The notes below the pieces were generated by a model. That model was not told where the DNA came from. It made no database searches and saw only the letters and a program-made list of their open reading frames with translations. Below are positions 1-6,168 of a stretch of DNA of 14,088 bases, piece after piece. The stretch is from NCBI GenBank assembly GCA_900556665.1, contig USPX01000034.1, positions 1 through 14,088 on the forward strand, read 5' to 3'. The stretch is from an uncultured Eubacteriales bacterium. Its GTDB lineage: Bacteria > Bacillota_A > Clostridia > Lachnospirales > Cellulosilyticaceae. The position numbers and the translations under genes are program-made. Within the stretch, counting starts at the first letter, position 1. Each line of letters opens with the position of its first letter.

Positions 1-81
1 CTTAGCCTCTCATAAATTACGGAAGGAGTATCCTCTCACCCACCACTACCTCAGCGGCCCGATTTTGCAATACCTTATTTT
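1..81. other. Left-edge segment, no recognised gene
   Basis: This short stretch lies downstream of the aminotransferase stop codon. About positions 30-70 are richer in G and C than the surrounding DNA. On the plus strand it is open for 27 codons from the window edge to a TAA at 83-85, and on the minus strand a short reading frame ends within it. Neither translation resembles a protein I recognise. It could be the tail of a neighbouring gene or part of an RNA, but the window edge cuts it off. No clear intrinsic terminator for the aminotransferase gene is visible here. Confidence 0.2.
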
Positions 82-1371
82 TTAACTATAATGATTTATT
101 ATAAATTCTAATGTATCTAGGAACTCATCTACTTCTTCTTCTGTGTTATAGAGCCCGAAGCTAACTCTAATCATTCCTGGCGATTTTAATTCTGGATGCC
201 TTAAATAGTAGTATCTTTCTCGTTCAGTAACTCCCATCAAACGCATAACATATGGATGTGCGCAAAAGCACCCTGTTCTTACTGCTATTCCTCTTACTTC
301 TTGTAGCAGTCTTCCTACTTCTTTATTATGAATATCCTTTACATTAAAAGGTACTACACCTACCCTATTTTCTTCTCTATGATCACCGTATAAAATAATT
401 TGCTTCATGCTATTTAGACCTTTGATAAGCCTTTTTCTTAAACCATCTTCATGCTCTGCAACTTTCTCTAATCCTATAGCTTTAAGCACTGTCATAGCAG
501 CCACTATGGACATACAACCTAAAAAATTTGGTGAACCTGCTTCCTCAGCCTCCCACGTATCTTTATAATAAACATCATAATCAAATACAGCTTTGACTGA
601 GCCGCCACCTTGTAAAAATGGTTTCTTACCTTTTAAAAGCTCTTTTTTTATTATAACTACACCACTACCAAATGGCGCATACATCTTATGCCCCGAAAAT
701 GTTAAACCATCTATATCCTCTTCTTTTGTTTGTCCCTTTAAGTGAATAGGCCTATGAGCTACAATTTGTGCCCCATCTACTAGAAGTTTTGCCCCATATT
801 TATGTGCAATCTTAGCTATCTGATGAACATCGGTAATATAACCTGTTACATTACTTGCCGCTGTGATAGTTACATATTTAATTGTCCCCATTGCACGTTC
901 TAACATATATTCTAACTCTTCTAAATCTATCTTCCCCTGCTTATCTACATCCACATAAAAAACATCCCCCACATTTCGCCACGGCAGGTCATTGGCATGA
1001 TGTTCCATTCTAGAAGTTAATATCTTATAGTTATTTCGATCACATAAGGTATTGGCTAATAAGTTGATTCCCTCTGTGGTATTTTTAACATAAATGACAT
1101 CATACTCATCTAATTGTGTGACACCAAAAAAGCTTAGTACTTCTTCCTTAGAAAGTTCATAAGCTTTTGTGCAATATTCTGATTTATGGCCACCTCTTCC
1201 TACAGATCCATACATCAATATATTTTCGGATATAAATTTGTCTACTTGCTTTAAAGGTGGCGTAGTAGCACCATTATCAAAATTTATAGGAATGACCTGC
1301 TGCCCATCTATAAGTTCTACAGGTACTTCTATGCCATTAAATAATTCACGATAACTTATTTTTTGTACCAT
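82..1371 (-). CDS. Class V aminotransferase, cysteine desulfurase/selenocysteine lyase-like
   Basis: A PLP enzyme of the SufS/CsdA-like family, predicted to remove sulfur (or selenium) from cysteine (or selenocysteine) and leave alanine; cytoplasmic. From the ATG chosen here it has 429 residues, close to the family's usual 400-430. Visible landmarks are NFDNGATT near residue 30, MEHHAN at 122-127, AASNVTG at 171-177, the cofactor-binding VDGAQ at 198-202, the Schiff-base lysine in SGHKMYAP (K229) and RTGCFCAHP at 365-373. C370 aligns with the catalytic cysteine of SufS (RTGxxCA), and C368 is an extra cysteine. A GTG at 1404 is in frame, but GGAGGAGGA at 1379-1387 lies 6-7 bases before the ATG at 1371, which fixes the start. 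No sufBCDU or iscU gene is adjacent, so the sulfur acceptor is unknown. The family is secure; the exact substrate is not. Confidence 0.85.
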   Translation of the reverse strand: MVQKISYRELFNGIEVPVELIDGQQVIPINFDNGATTPPLKQVDKFISENILMYGSVGRGGHKSEYCTKAYELSKEEVLSFFGVTQLDEYDVIYVKNTTEGINLLANTLCDRNNYKILTSRMEHHANDLPWRNVGDVFYVDVDKQGKIDLEELEYMLERAMGTIKYVTITAASNVTGYITDVHQIAKIAHKYGAKLLVDGAQIVAHRPIHLKGQTKEEDIDGLTFSGHKMYAPFGSGVVIIKKELLKGKKPFLQGGGSVKAVFDYDVYYKDTWEAEEAGSPNFLGCMSIVAAMTVLKAIGLEKVAEHEDGLRKRLIKGLNSMKQIILYGDHREENRVGVVPFNVKDIHNKEVGRLLQEVRGIAVRTGCFCAHPYVMRLMGVTERERYYYLRHPELKSPGMIRVSFGLYNTEEEVDEFLDTLEFIINHYS

Positions 1372-1404
1372 TATATATCCTCCTCCTAAAAGATATATAT
1401 TCAC

Positions 1405-1633
1405 TTTGTTGTTTTTTTATGTTTCTTGATACTTTTCAGCATATTACCTAATTCAAAAAATATTTTAGTCAATAATTTCGTTTTTTTGAACAATTTATTT
1501 TTTGCTTTAAAATTGTATAATTTTATTGTTTTTTATATTATTTTTTATTGACTTTTAATCTCTAATATCCGATAATTAGTTTGAAAGAAATTTAACATTT
1601 CTTGTCGTATTAGCTAAACTTATTTATTTTATA
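1405..1633. other. AT-rich divergent intergenic region
   Basis: This gap separates the divergent aminotransferase and pckA genes on the left side of the ISL3-like insertion. It is very AT-rich and holds no open frame that looks like a gene. A good plus-strand promoter is present at 1548-1576. Just after it, AAGAAAT at 1585-1591 and ATTTCTT at 1597-1603 form a 7-bp hairpin at the start of the predicted pckA leader. A minus-strand promoter for the aminotransferase must also lie here, but I could not choose one with suitable spacing. Confidence 0.5.
1548..1576 (+). promoter_or_regulatory. Predicted SigA promoter, probably the ancestral pckA promoter
   Basis: TTGACT (1548-1553), a 17-base spacer and GATAAT (1571-1576) match the vegetative sigma factor consensus at 10 of 12 positions. 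It points towards pckA. Removing the 447-bp insertion and one 8-bp target copy would place the pckA ATG about 95-100 bases after the -10 box. It was therefore probably the direct pckA promoter before the insertion. That it was or is used is inference. Confidence 0.55.
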
Positions 1634-1641
1634 ATAATTTA
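1634..1641. repeat. Target site duplication, left copy
   Basis: ATAATTTA directly precedes the left inverted repeat. The identical octamer directly follows the right inverted repeat at 2089-2096. An 8-bp duplication is typical of ISL3-family insertion. Confidence 0.8.
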
Positions 1642-1668
1642 GGTTCATCACCATGAACTGTGTTTGAC
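1642..1668 (+). repeat. Left terminal inverted repeat of the ISL3-like element
   Basis: The outer 12 bases are perfectly inverted at 2077-2088; the inner 15 match at 9 positions, including TGTG and TTGA blocks. A TTGACA at 1664-1669 could act as an outward -35 box, but the best partner after 17 bases (TGTAGA, 1687-1692) is poor. Confidence 0.8.
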
Positions 1669-1696
1669 AAGCTAAATACCAAATTTTGTAGATAAA

Positions 1697-1766
1697 AAAT
1701 ACATCTGATGTCATGTACTCTAGTAAATGCTAACAGACTTAAATACGGAGGACTCCAGATGTATTT
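1697..1766. repeat. Internal 11-bp inverted repeat
   Basis: AAATACATCTG at 1697-1707 is perfectly inverted as CAGATGTATTT at 1756-1766, with 48 bases between. The right arm contains the ATG of the transposase remnant (1759). A transcript could therefore fold so as to hide that start codon. Confidence 0.5.
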
Positions 1767-2051
1767 ACATGATATCAATACTATTAAATCTTCAAGGGGG
1801 TTACTCATATTACTATACCTATTGAGAATACAGCGTATATTACTATAGAACCTACAGATTTACATCAATCATGTCCTATTAGAAAAATAGATTGCTTATG
1901 GTGGAAATTTAGGCATTCCTGAAATGACTGAAGTCTTAAAGGCTTTCAAGAATTGGAGAATTGAATTGCCAACTATCATCAATTAAGAAATAGACAAAGT
2001 TAAGAGTATCGTATTTATCTAGAATGTAATGGTAAGTTTTTAACAGCTTAA
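1759..2051 (+). pseudogene. Degenerate transposase fragments, possibly ISL3 type
   Basis: A good ribosome binding site (GGAGG, 1747-1751) stands 7 bases before an ATG at 1759. The first frame stays open only to 1848. After a shift near the G-run at 1796-1800, another frame continues with KGVTHITIPIENTAYITIEP (from 1794) to a stop at 1920. A third piece (1900-1986) reads TEVLKAFKNWRIEL, which resembles the conserved tail of ISL3 transposases where an FKNW-type motif precedes the C-terminal block. A last scrap ends at 2051. Most of the catalytic middle is missing. This reading was made by eye and is tentative. Confidence 0.35.
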
Positions 2052-2061
2052 CAATTAGATT

Positions 2062-2088
2062 ATCAAGCACATATTTTGGTGATGAACC
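2062..2088 (-). repeat. Right terminal inverted repeat of the ISL3-like element
   Basis: TGGTGATGAACC (2077-2088) is the exact reverse complement of the left end. The inner part pairs with the left end at 9 of 15 positions. Confidence 0.8.
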
Positions 2089-2096
2089 ATAATTTA
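2089..2096. repeat. Target site duplication, right copy
   Basis: ATAATTTA is identical to the octamer at 1634-1641 and directly abuts the right inverted repeat. Confidence 0.8.
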
Positions 2097-2131
2097 TTTT
2101 AAATCTAATTATTTTTAAGGAGGCTTTACTC

Positions 2132-3793
2132 ATGGCAACAAAAGCAAGATTCCCTAGAACTGAAATTGGCGCAAATAACCCTATTTTCAACTCAATCCGT
2201 GCAACAATCGAAACTGCATTCTATGGTAATAACGTAGTTCCTGTAAACTCTTTGAAAGAAGCTTATAAATTAGCTACAGAAGCTCCTGGTACTATTATTA
2301 CTGACATGCCAGTATATAAACCAGAATTATTAGGTCTTGATGAAGATTCTAAAATTCTTCTTTTCAATGACGGTGCTGTAACAGGACGTACAGCTGCTGC
2401 TCGTAGAATTATCGGTGAAGCTGGTGTAGATGTAAATGAATATAGACTTAAAATTAGTGAAGCTGTATTCCAAGGTAGAACTAAAAAAATGTGTCATGCA
2501 CAAGCTATCGTAGGTCTTGACAAAGATTTCACAGTAAAAGCTCACCTTTGTACACCTGCTACATATGCAAACAACATGTATTCTTGGTTACTTAACTTCC
2601 AAGTTATCAATGAAGAAGTAGCTAAAATGTACAATGAATCTAAAGTATATGATAATGAAGGAGATCTTTACATTTACTCAGATCCAGACTGGTCACATCC
2701 AGATCATCCACTTGGACTTTGTGTATTTGACACAGCTCATAACTGTGCTTGCATCCTTGGTCTTAGATACTTTGGAGAACACAAAAAAGGTACTCTTACA
2801 CTTGCTTGGGCTATGGCTAACCGTCACGGATATGCTTCTTGCCACGGTGGTCAAAAACGTTACAACTTACCAGGTGGTAAAAGCTTCGTAGCTGGTGTAT
2901 TCGGACTTTCAGGTTCTGGTAAATCAACACTTACACATGCTCGTCACGATGGCAAATATGATATCACAGTTCTTCATGATGATGCTTTCGTTATTTCTGG
3001 AGAAGACGGTTCTTCAATCGCTCTTGAACCAGCATACTTCGATAAAACAGCTGACTACCCACTTACATGTGAAGATAACAAATATCTTGTATCTCTTCAA
3101 AACTGTGCAGCTACAATTGACGAAGATGGTAAAATCGTTCCTGTTACAGAAGATATCCGTAATGGTAACGGCCGTGCAGTAAAATCTATCCTTTGGTCAC
3201 CAAACCGTGTTAACAAATTTGAAGAACCAATCAATGCAATCTTCTGGATTATGAAAGACCCTACACTTCCACCAATCGTAAGACTTAGTGGTGCTGAACT
3301 TGCTTCAGTTATGGGTGCAACACTTGCTACAAAACGTTCAAGTGCAGAAAGACTTGCTCCTGGTGTAGACCCTAATGCTTTAGTAGTAGAACCATACGCT
3401 AACCCATTTAGAACATACCCACTTGCAAACGACTACCTTGCATTCAAAAAATTAGTAGCAGAGAAAAATGTAGATTGTTACATCATCAACACAGGTGAAT
3501 TCATGGGCAAAAAAGTAACAAAAGAAATTACTCTTGGTGTTCTTGAAGCTGTTGTTGAAGGTAAAACAGAATTCAAACAATGGGGACCATTCAGCGATAT
3601 CGAAATCATGGAAATCGAAGGATTCGTTCCAGACTTCTCTGATGCAGATTATGTTGAACAATTACAAAAACGTATGCAAGAACGTGTTGACTTCGTAGCT
3701 TCTCGCGAAACAGCTAAAGGTGGTTTCGATAAACTTCCAGCTGATGCATTAGAAGCATTACAAAAAGTAGTAGAAGAATCAAAACGCGCTTAA
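2132..3793 (+). CDS. pckA: Phosphoenolpyruvate carboxykinase (ATP)
   Basis: Interconverts oxaloacetate + ATP and PEP + CO2 + ADP in the cytoplasm. In anaerobes it often runs towards oxaloacetate with ATP gain. The protein has 553 residues, within the family range (about 520-590). The nucleotide site is clear: P-loop GLSGSGKST at 258-266, with Ser where many ATP-type enzymes have GLSGTGKTT. The metal-binding pair in VLHDDAF (D283, D284) follows, then AYFDKTADYP near 301-310 and RLSGAELASVMGATLATKRS, which corresponds to the C-terminal substrate and nucleotide region. AAGGAGG at 2117-2123 lies 8 bases before the ATG. Codon use is biased and regular, as in a highly expressed gene. An ISL3-like remnant sits just upstream and an IS4-type element just downstream, so both flanks have been remodelled. 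No native terminator is visible between the stop codon and the IS at 3854. Confidence 0.95.
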   Translation: MATKARFPRTEIGANNPIFNSIRATIETAFYGNNVVPVNSLKEAYKLATEAPGTIITDMPVYKPELLGLDEDSKILLFNDGAVTGRTAAARRIIGEAGVDVNEYRLKISEAVFQGRTKKMCHAQAIVGLDKDFTVKAHLCTPATYANNMYSWLLNFQVINEEVAKMYNESKVYDNEGDLYIYSDPDWSHPDHPLGLCVFDTAHNCACILGLRYFGEHKKGTLTLAWAMANRHGYASCHGGQKRYNLPGGKSFVAGVFGLSGSGKSTLTHARHDGKYDITVLHDDAFVISGEDGSSIALEPAYFDKTADYPLTCEDNKYLVSLQNCAATIDEDGKIVPVTEDIRNGNGRAVKSILWSPNRVNKFEEPINAIFWIMKDPTLPPIVRLSGAELASVMGATLATKRSSAERLAPGVDPNALVVEPYANPFRTYPLANDYLAFKKLVAEKNVDCYIINTGEFMGKKVTKEITLGVLEAVVEGKTEFKQWGPFSDIEIMEIEGFVPDFSDADYVEQLQKRMQERVDFVASRETAKGGFDKLPADALEALQKVVEESKRA

Positions 3794-3853
3794 TAATAAA
3801 TCGTACATAAACAAAGTATTTAAATCGTCACAAAAAGGTCGTAGGAATTATCC

Positions 3854-3869
3854 CAATGTCATTAAGTTA
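3854..3869 (+). repeat. IS4 left terminal inverted repeat
   Basis: Sixteen bases perfectly inverted at 5302-5317. Its first seven bases (CAATGTC) are also inverted at 3871-3877 (GACATTG), so the left end alone can form a 7-bp stem with a 10-base loop. Confidence 0.85.
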
Positions 3870-3893
3870 AGACATTGTTTCTGAGATTTCCTT

Positions 3894-3933
3894 AAATAAC
3901 CAAGTACTTATTATAGGTACTTGGTTATTTTTT
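3894..3933 (+). terminator. Intrinsic terminator inside the IS left end, after pckA
   Basis: A perfect 14-bp stem (3894-3907 with 3917-3930) with a 9-base loop runs into a T-run (3928-3933). It lies 100 bases after the pckA stop but inside the IS, before the transposase gene. It should end pckA transcripts and stop read-through into the transposase. Confidence 0.8.
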
Positions 3934-3998
3934 GCGTGAAAAAGCTTGACAAAGTATTAAAAATTTGCGGCGAAGCCCCTCGTTGAGGAGGTGTTGTG

Positions 3999-5189
3999 AT
4001 GAATACACACGCAAATGAACTAAAAAATTGTATATTAGAAATTATAAGAGAAATGAGTAATGATCCACAGGGATTTTCTACTTCTGAGAAAGCATGTTTT
4101 GTACGTCAGAGTAAGTTTGGGTTTGAAAAACTTATGCAATTTATTTTATCTTTTGGATGTAACAGTTTAGGCCATGAAATTGGGGAGTTTTTTGAGTATA
4201 GTGATGGTTTCCCTACTACTTCAGCCTTTGTTCAACAACGTAAAAAACTGAGTTATGAGGCTTTTAAATATTTATTCCATGAATTTATTAAACGAAATGA
4301 TCATTCACCTACTTTATATCAAGGCTATCGTCTATTAGCTATAGATGGAAGTGATCTATCTCTACCATATAATCCTAATGAAGATAATGTGGTAGGAAAA
4401 AACCATGTATCAACACTGCATTTAAATGCAGCCTTTGATGTAGAGACCAAACAGTTTGTAAATGCAGTTGTTCAAAAGGGACTTAAAGAAAATGAATGCA
4501 GTGCCGCTTGTGAGCTTGTGGATGGACTTTCAGAAAAGTATCCAGTTATCGTAATGGCTGATCGTGGATATGAAAACTATAATCTATTCGCACATATTGA
4601 AGAGCGACTTTTTGATTATGTCATCAGAATCAAGGATGTTAAAAGTAACGGTATACTATCAGGCCTAGAATTGCCTGATACAGACACTTTTGATGTTACA
4701 AAACGTATTGTTATTACAAGGCATTCTACTGGTCCAGCTGCAGTAAACCCTCAAAAATACAAATACTTTTCAAAGCAAAATCGCTTCGACTTTATTGAAA
4801 ACAGTAAATGCCCAGATTATGAAATGACAATACGATTTGTGAGATTTAAAATAACAGACGATACTTATGAATCAATTGCTACAAGTCTTTCAGACGACAG
4901 ATTTAGTGTAGAAGAGTTAAAAGAAATCTATAGAAAAAGATGGGGAATAGAAACCGGATTTAGAGAGGTAAAGTATATCTTAGGCTTACGAGCATTTCAC
5001 TCAAAGCAAGAAAATTCTATTTTACAGGAAATCTATGCTCGTTTGGTTATGTATAACTTCAGTATGTCTATTACATTAAATACATCATTAGAAGAAAAAG
5101 GCAAAGAAAAAGACCTAAAGCACCACCTTCAGGTCAATTTCACGCAGGCTACAAAAATTTGTCTACACTTTTTACTCCGCTATTCTTAA
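3999..5189 (+). CDS. IS4-family transposase, probably C-terminally shortened
   Basis: A DDE transposase that cuts and joins the ends of the surrounding IS. Counting from the ATG it has 396 residues. Catalytic positions are D116 (LLAIDGSDL), D188 (MADRGYEN) and E318. The latter lies in the IS4 signature Y-2-R-3-E-6-K (Y311, R314, E318, K325). GAGGAGG at 3985-3991 is 7 bases from the ATG at 3999 and only 4 from the GTG at 3996, so ATG is preferred. The protein ends soon after the conserved QVNFTQATKIC block. Relatives usually continue for about 30-50 residues with an LPVRPGR-like segment, which I cannot find in any frame before the right inverted repeat. It may therefore be inactive. CCTC at 3978-3981 can pair with the GAGG of the binding site and could dampen translation. 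Confidence 0.85.
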   Translation: MNTHANELKNCILEIIREMSNDPQGFSTSEKACFVRQSKFGFEKLMQFILSFGCNSLGHEIGEFFEYSDGFPTTSAFVQQRKKLSYEAFKYLFHEFIKRNDHSPTLYQGYRLLAIDGSDLSLPYNPNEDNVVGKNHVSTLHLNAAFDVETKQFVNAVVQKGLKENECSAACELVDGLSEKYPVIVMADRGYENYNLFAHIEERLFDYVIRIKDVKSNGILSGLELPDTDTFDVTKRIVITRHSTGPAAVNPQKYKYFSKQNRFDFIENSKCPDYEMTIRFVRFKITDDTYESIATSLSDDRFSVEELKEIYRKRWGIETGFREVKYILGLRAFHSKQENSILQEIYARLVMYNFSMSITLNTSLEEKGKEKDLKHHLQVNFTQATKICLHFLLRYS

Positions 5190-5230
5190 CGGAGCATTTA
5201 GTATGGGCAAAAATAGAAAAACACAAAAAT

Positions 5231-5276
5231 AAACCAAGAATGAAACAGCATTATTTTACTGAAACATTCTTGGTTT
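5231..5276. terminator. Hairpin in the IS right end, likely bidirectional terminator
   Basis: AAACCAAGAATG (5231-5242) pairs perfectly with CATTCTTGGTTT (5265-5276). On the minus strand the stem is followed by a T-rich stretch (complement of 5215-5230), so it can end the transaldolase transcript arriving from the right. On the plus strand it follows the transposase gene, with a weaker T-run. Confidence 0.6.
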
Positions 5277-5301
5277 ATAATTAATCATTAAGAAAGATAG
5301 C

Positions 5302-5317
5302 TAACTTAATGACATTG
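5302..5317 (-). repeat. IS4 right terminal inverted repeat
   Basis: TAACTTAATGACATTG is the exact reverse complement of the left end at 3854-3869. Confidence 0.85.
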
Positions 5318-5337
5318 ACTCGCGAAAGCCCTATCCT

Positions 5338-5991
5338 TTATTGAAGTTTCTGTTCTAACCCTTCCCAGTCTTTAAGGAATCTTTCAATCCCGTTATCTGT
5401 AAGTGGATGTTTTGTCATTTGTACAATAACTTTATATGGTACAGTTGCAATATGTGCACCAGCTTTAGCTGCATCAATTACATGAAGTGGGCTACGTACA
5501 CTTGCTGCAATGATTTCTGTTTTAATATCATGCATTTTAAAGATATCTGCAATTTCTTTTACTAAATGCATACCTTCCATACCAATGTCATCAAGACGTC
5601 CGATGAATGGACTTACATATGTTGCACCAGCTCTAGCTGCAAGTAATGCTTGACCTGCTGAGAAGATTAAAGTAACATTTGTACGAATACCTTTTGCTGT
5701 AAGTTGTTTAGTTGCTTTTAATCCTTCTTCTGTCATAGGTAATTTAATAACGATATTTTTATGTATTTTAGCAAGCTCAATCGCTTCTTCTACCATTTGA
5801 GGTGCTTCAAGAGAAATAACTTCTGCACTAATAGGTCCGTCTACAATCCCTGTGATTTCTGTAATAACTGATTTAAATTCAAGCCCTTCACGTGCAATAA
5901 GTGATGGATTAGTTGTTACTCCACAAATTACTCCTAAATCGTTTGCTTTACGAATTTCGTCTGTATTGGCTGTATCTACAAATAATTTCAT
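5338..5991 (-). CDS. tal: Transaldolase of the FSA/TalC type
   Basis: A small (217 residue) class I aldolase of the fructose-6-phosphate aldolase/TalC family, predicted to transfer a dihydroxyacetone unit between sugar phosphates in the non-oxidative pentose phosphate pathway. The N-terminal [13 protein letters not shown] and GVTTNPSLI (24-32) are family signatures. The Schiff-base lysine is K83 in IVIKLPMT, and [11 protein letters not shown] at 125-135 follows. Residue F129 occupies the position that is Tyr in E. coli FSA and Phe in true transaldolases, which favours transaldolase over free aldolase activity. TTCCTCCT at 5999-6006 is the complement of a strong ribosome binding site 7 bases from the ATG. 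Its promoter and a repressor-type operator are visible upstream, and a GntR gene precedes it. The 3' end lies 20 bases from an IS. Confidence 0.9.
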   Translation of the reverse strand: MKLFVDTANTDEIRKANDLGVICGVTTNPSLIAREGLEFKSVITEITGIVDGPISAEVISLEAPQMVEEAIELAKIHKNIVIKLPMTEEGLKATKQLTAKGIRTNVTLIFSAGQALLAARAGATYVSPFIGRLDDIGMEGMHLVKEIADIFKMHDIKTEIIAASVRSPLHVIDAAKAGAHIATVPYKVIVQMTKHPLTDNGIERFLKDWEGLEQKLQ

Positions 5992-6042
5992 TACTCTCTT
6001 CCTCCTAAAATAATATATCTATAATATGTATCTTATTGTCAT

Positions 6043-6056
6043 GTTGTACGTACAAC
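6043..6056. promoter_or_regulatory. Predicted GntR operator in front of tal
   Basis: GTTGTACGTACAAC is a perfect 14-bp palindrome. On the minus strand it begins 3 bases after the tal -10 box (6060-6065), so it covers the expected transcription start. Its core resembles the GT-N-TA-N-AC type sites of HutC-subfamily GntR proteins. The adjacent GntR gene is the obvious candidate to bind it and block tal transcription. Confidence 0.7.
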
Positions 6057-6059
6057 CTT

Positions 6060-6087
6060 ATTATACTATTTTCAGATTTTTTTTCAA
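6060..6087 (-). promoter_or_regulatory. tal promoter
   Basis: On the minus strand: TTGAAA (6082-6087), a 16-base spacer and a perfect TATAAT (6060-6065). The ribosome binding site follows about 55 bases later. The operator lies at the start site. Confidence 0.75.
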
Positions 6088-6168
6088 TAGTTTAATTTTT
6101 AAAATTAGTTTATTTATTTTTAGGAGTAGCTATATACACATTATTTGACTTTTAGCTTAATCTTATGC

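Larger units (their letters stand above)
1642..2088. mobile_element. ISL3-like insertion sequence remnant (447 bp)
   Basis: The element starts with GGTTCATCACCA (1642-1653) and ends with its exact reverse complement (2077-2088). Extending inwards, 21 of 27 positions of the two ends match (1642-1668 against 2062-2088). Perfect 8-bp direct repeats flank it. Ends starting GG with an 8-bp target duplication are the pattern of the ISL3 family. At 447 bp it is far shorter than a functional ISL3 element (about 1.2-1.5 kb), and only transposase scraps are visible inside, so it is an internally deleted, non-autonomous copy. It may still be mobilised if a full-length relative exists elsewhere. Its right end lies 43 bases before the pckA start codon. 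The boundaries are firm; the family assignment is likely. Confidence 0.8.
3854..5317 (+). mobile_element. IS4-family insertion sequence (1464 bp)
   Basis: CAATGTCATTAAGTTA at 3854-3869 is perfectly inverted at 5302-5317, enclosing one transposase gene with the IS4-type YREK signature. The length is near that of IS4 elements. No target duplication is seen: the 10 bases to the left (ending TTATCC) and the right flank (ACTCGCGAAA) do not match. The copy may therefore have suffered an adjacent deletion or recombination. Both ends carry hairpins containing ACCAAG. The right end lies 20 bases from the transaldolase stop codon. Confidence 0.85.

Noticed and set aside
1405..1633. Riboswitch or T-box leader before the aminotransferase gene
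   Set aside because: No conserved riboswitch core or T-box motif and no terminator/antiterminator pair was found; the region is simply AT-rich.
1936..2190. Minus-strand 84-codon frame across the ISL3-like element's right end and the pckA start
   Set aside because: It overlaps the pckA ribosome binding site and start codon, crosses the target duplication and has no family resemblance; judged a chance frame.
2634..3182. Plus-strand open frames overlapping pckA (for example 2634-2891 and 2895-3182)
   Set aside because: They lie in another frame of a clearly coding, full-length PEPCK gene and have no ribosome binding sites or recognisable domains.
3946..3990. TTGACA upstream of the transposase as a strong promoter
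   Set aside because: No acceptable -10 box lies at 16-18 bases; the region is G/C-rich where TATAAT would be needed.
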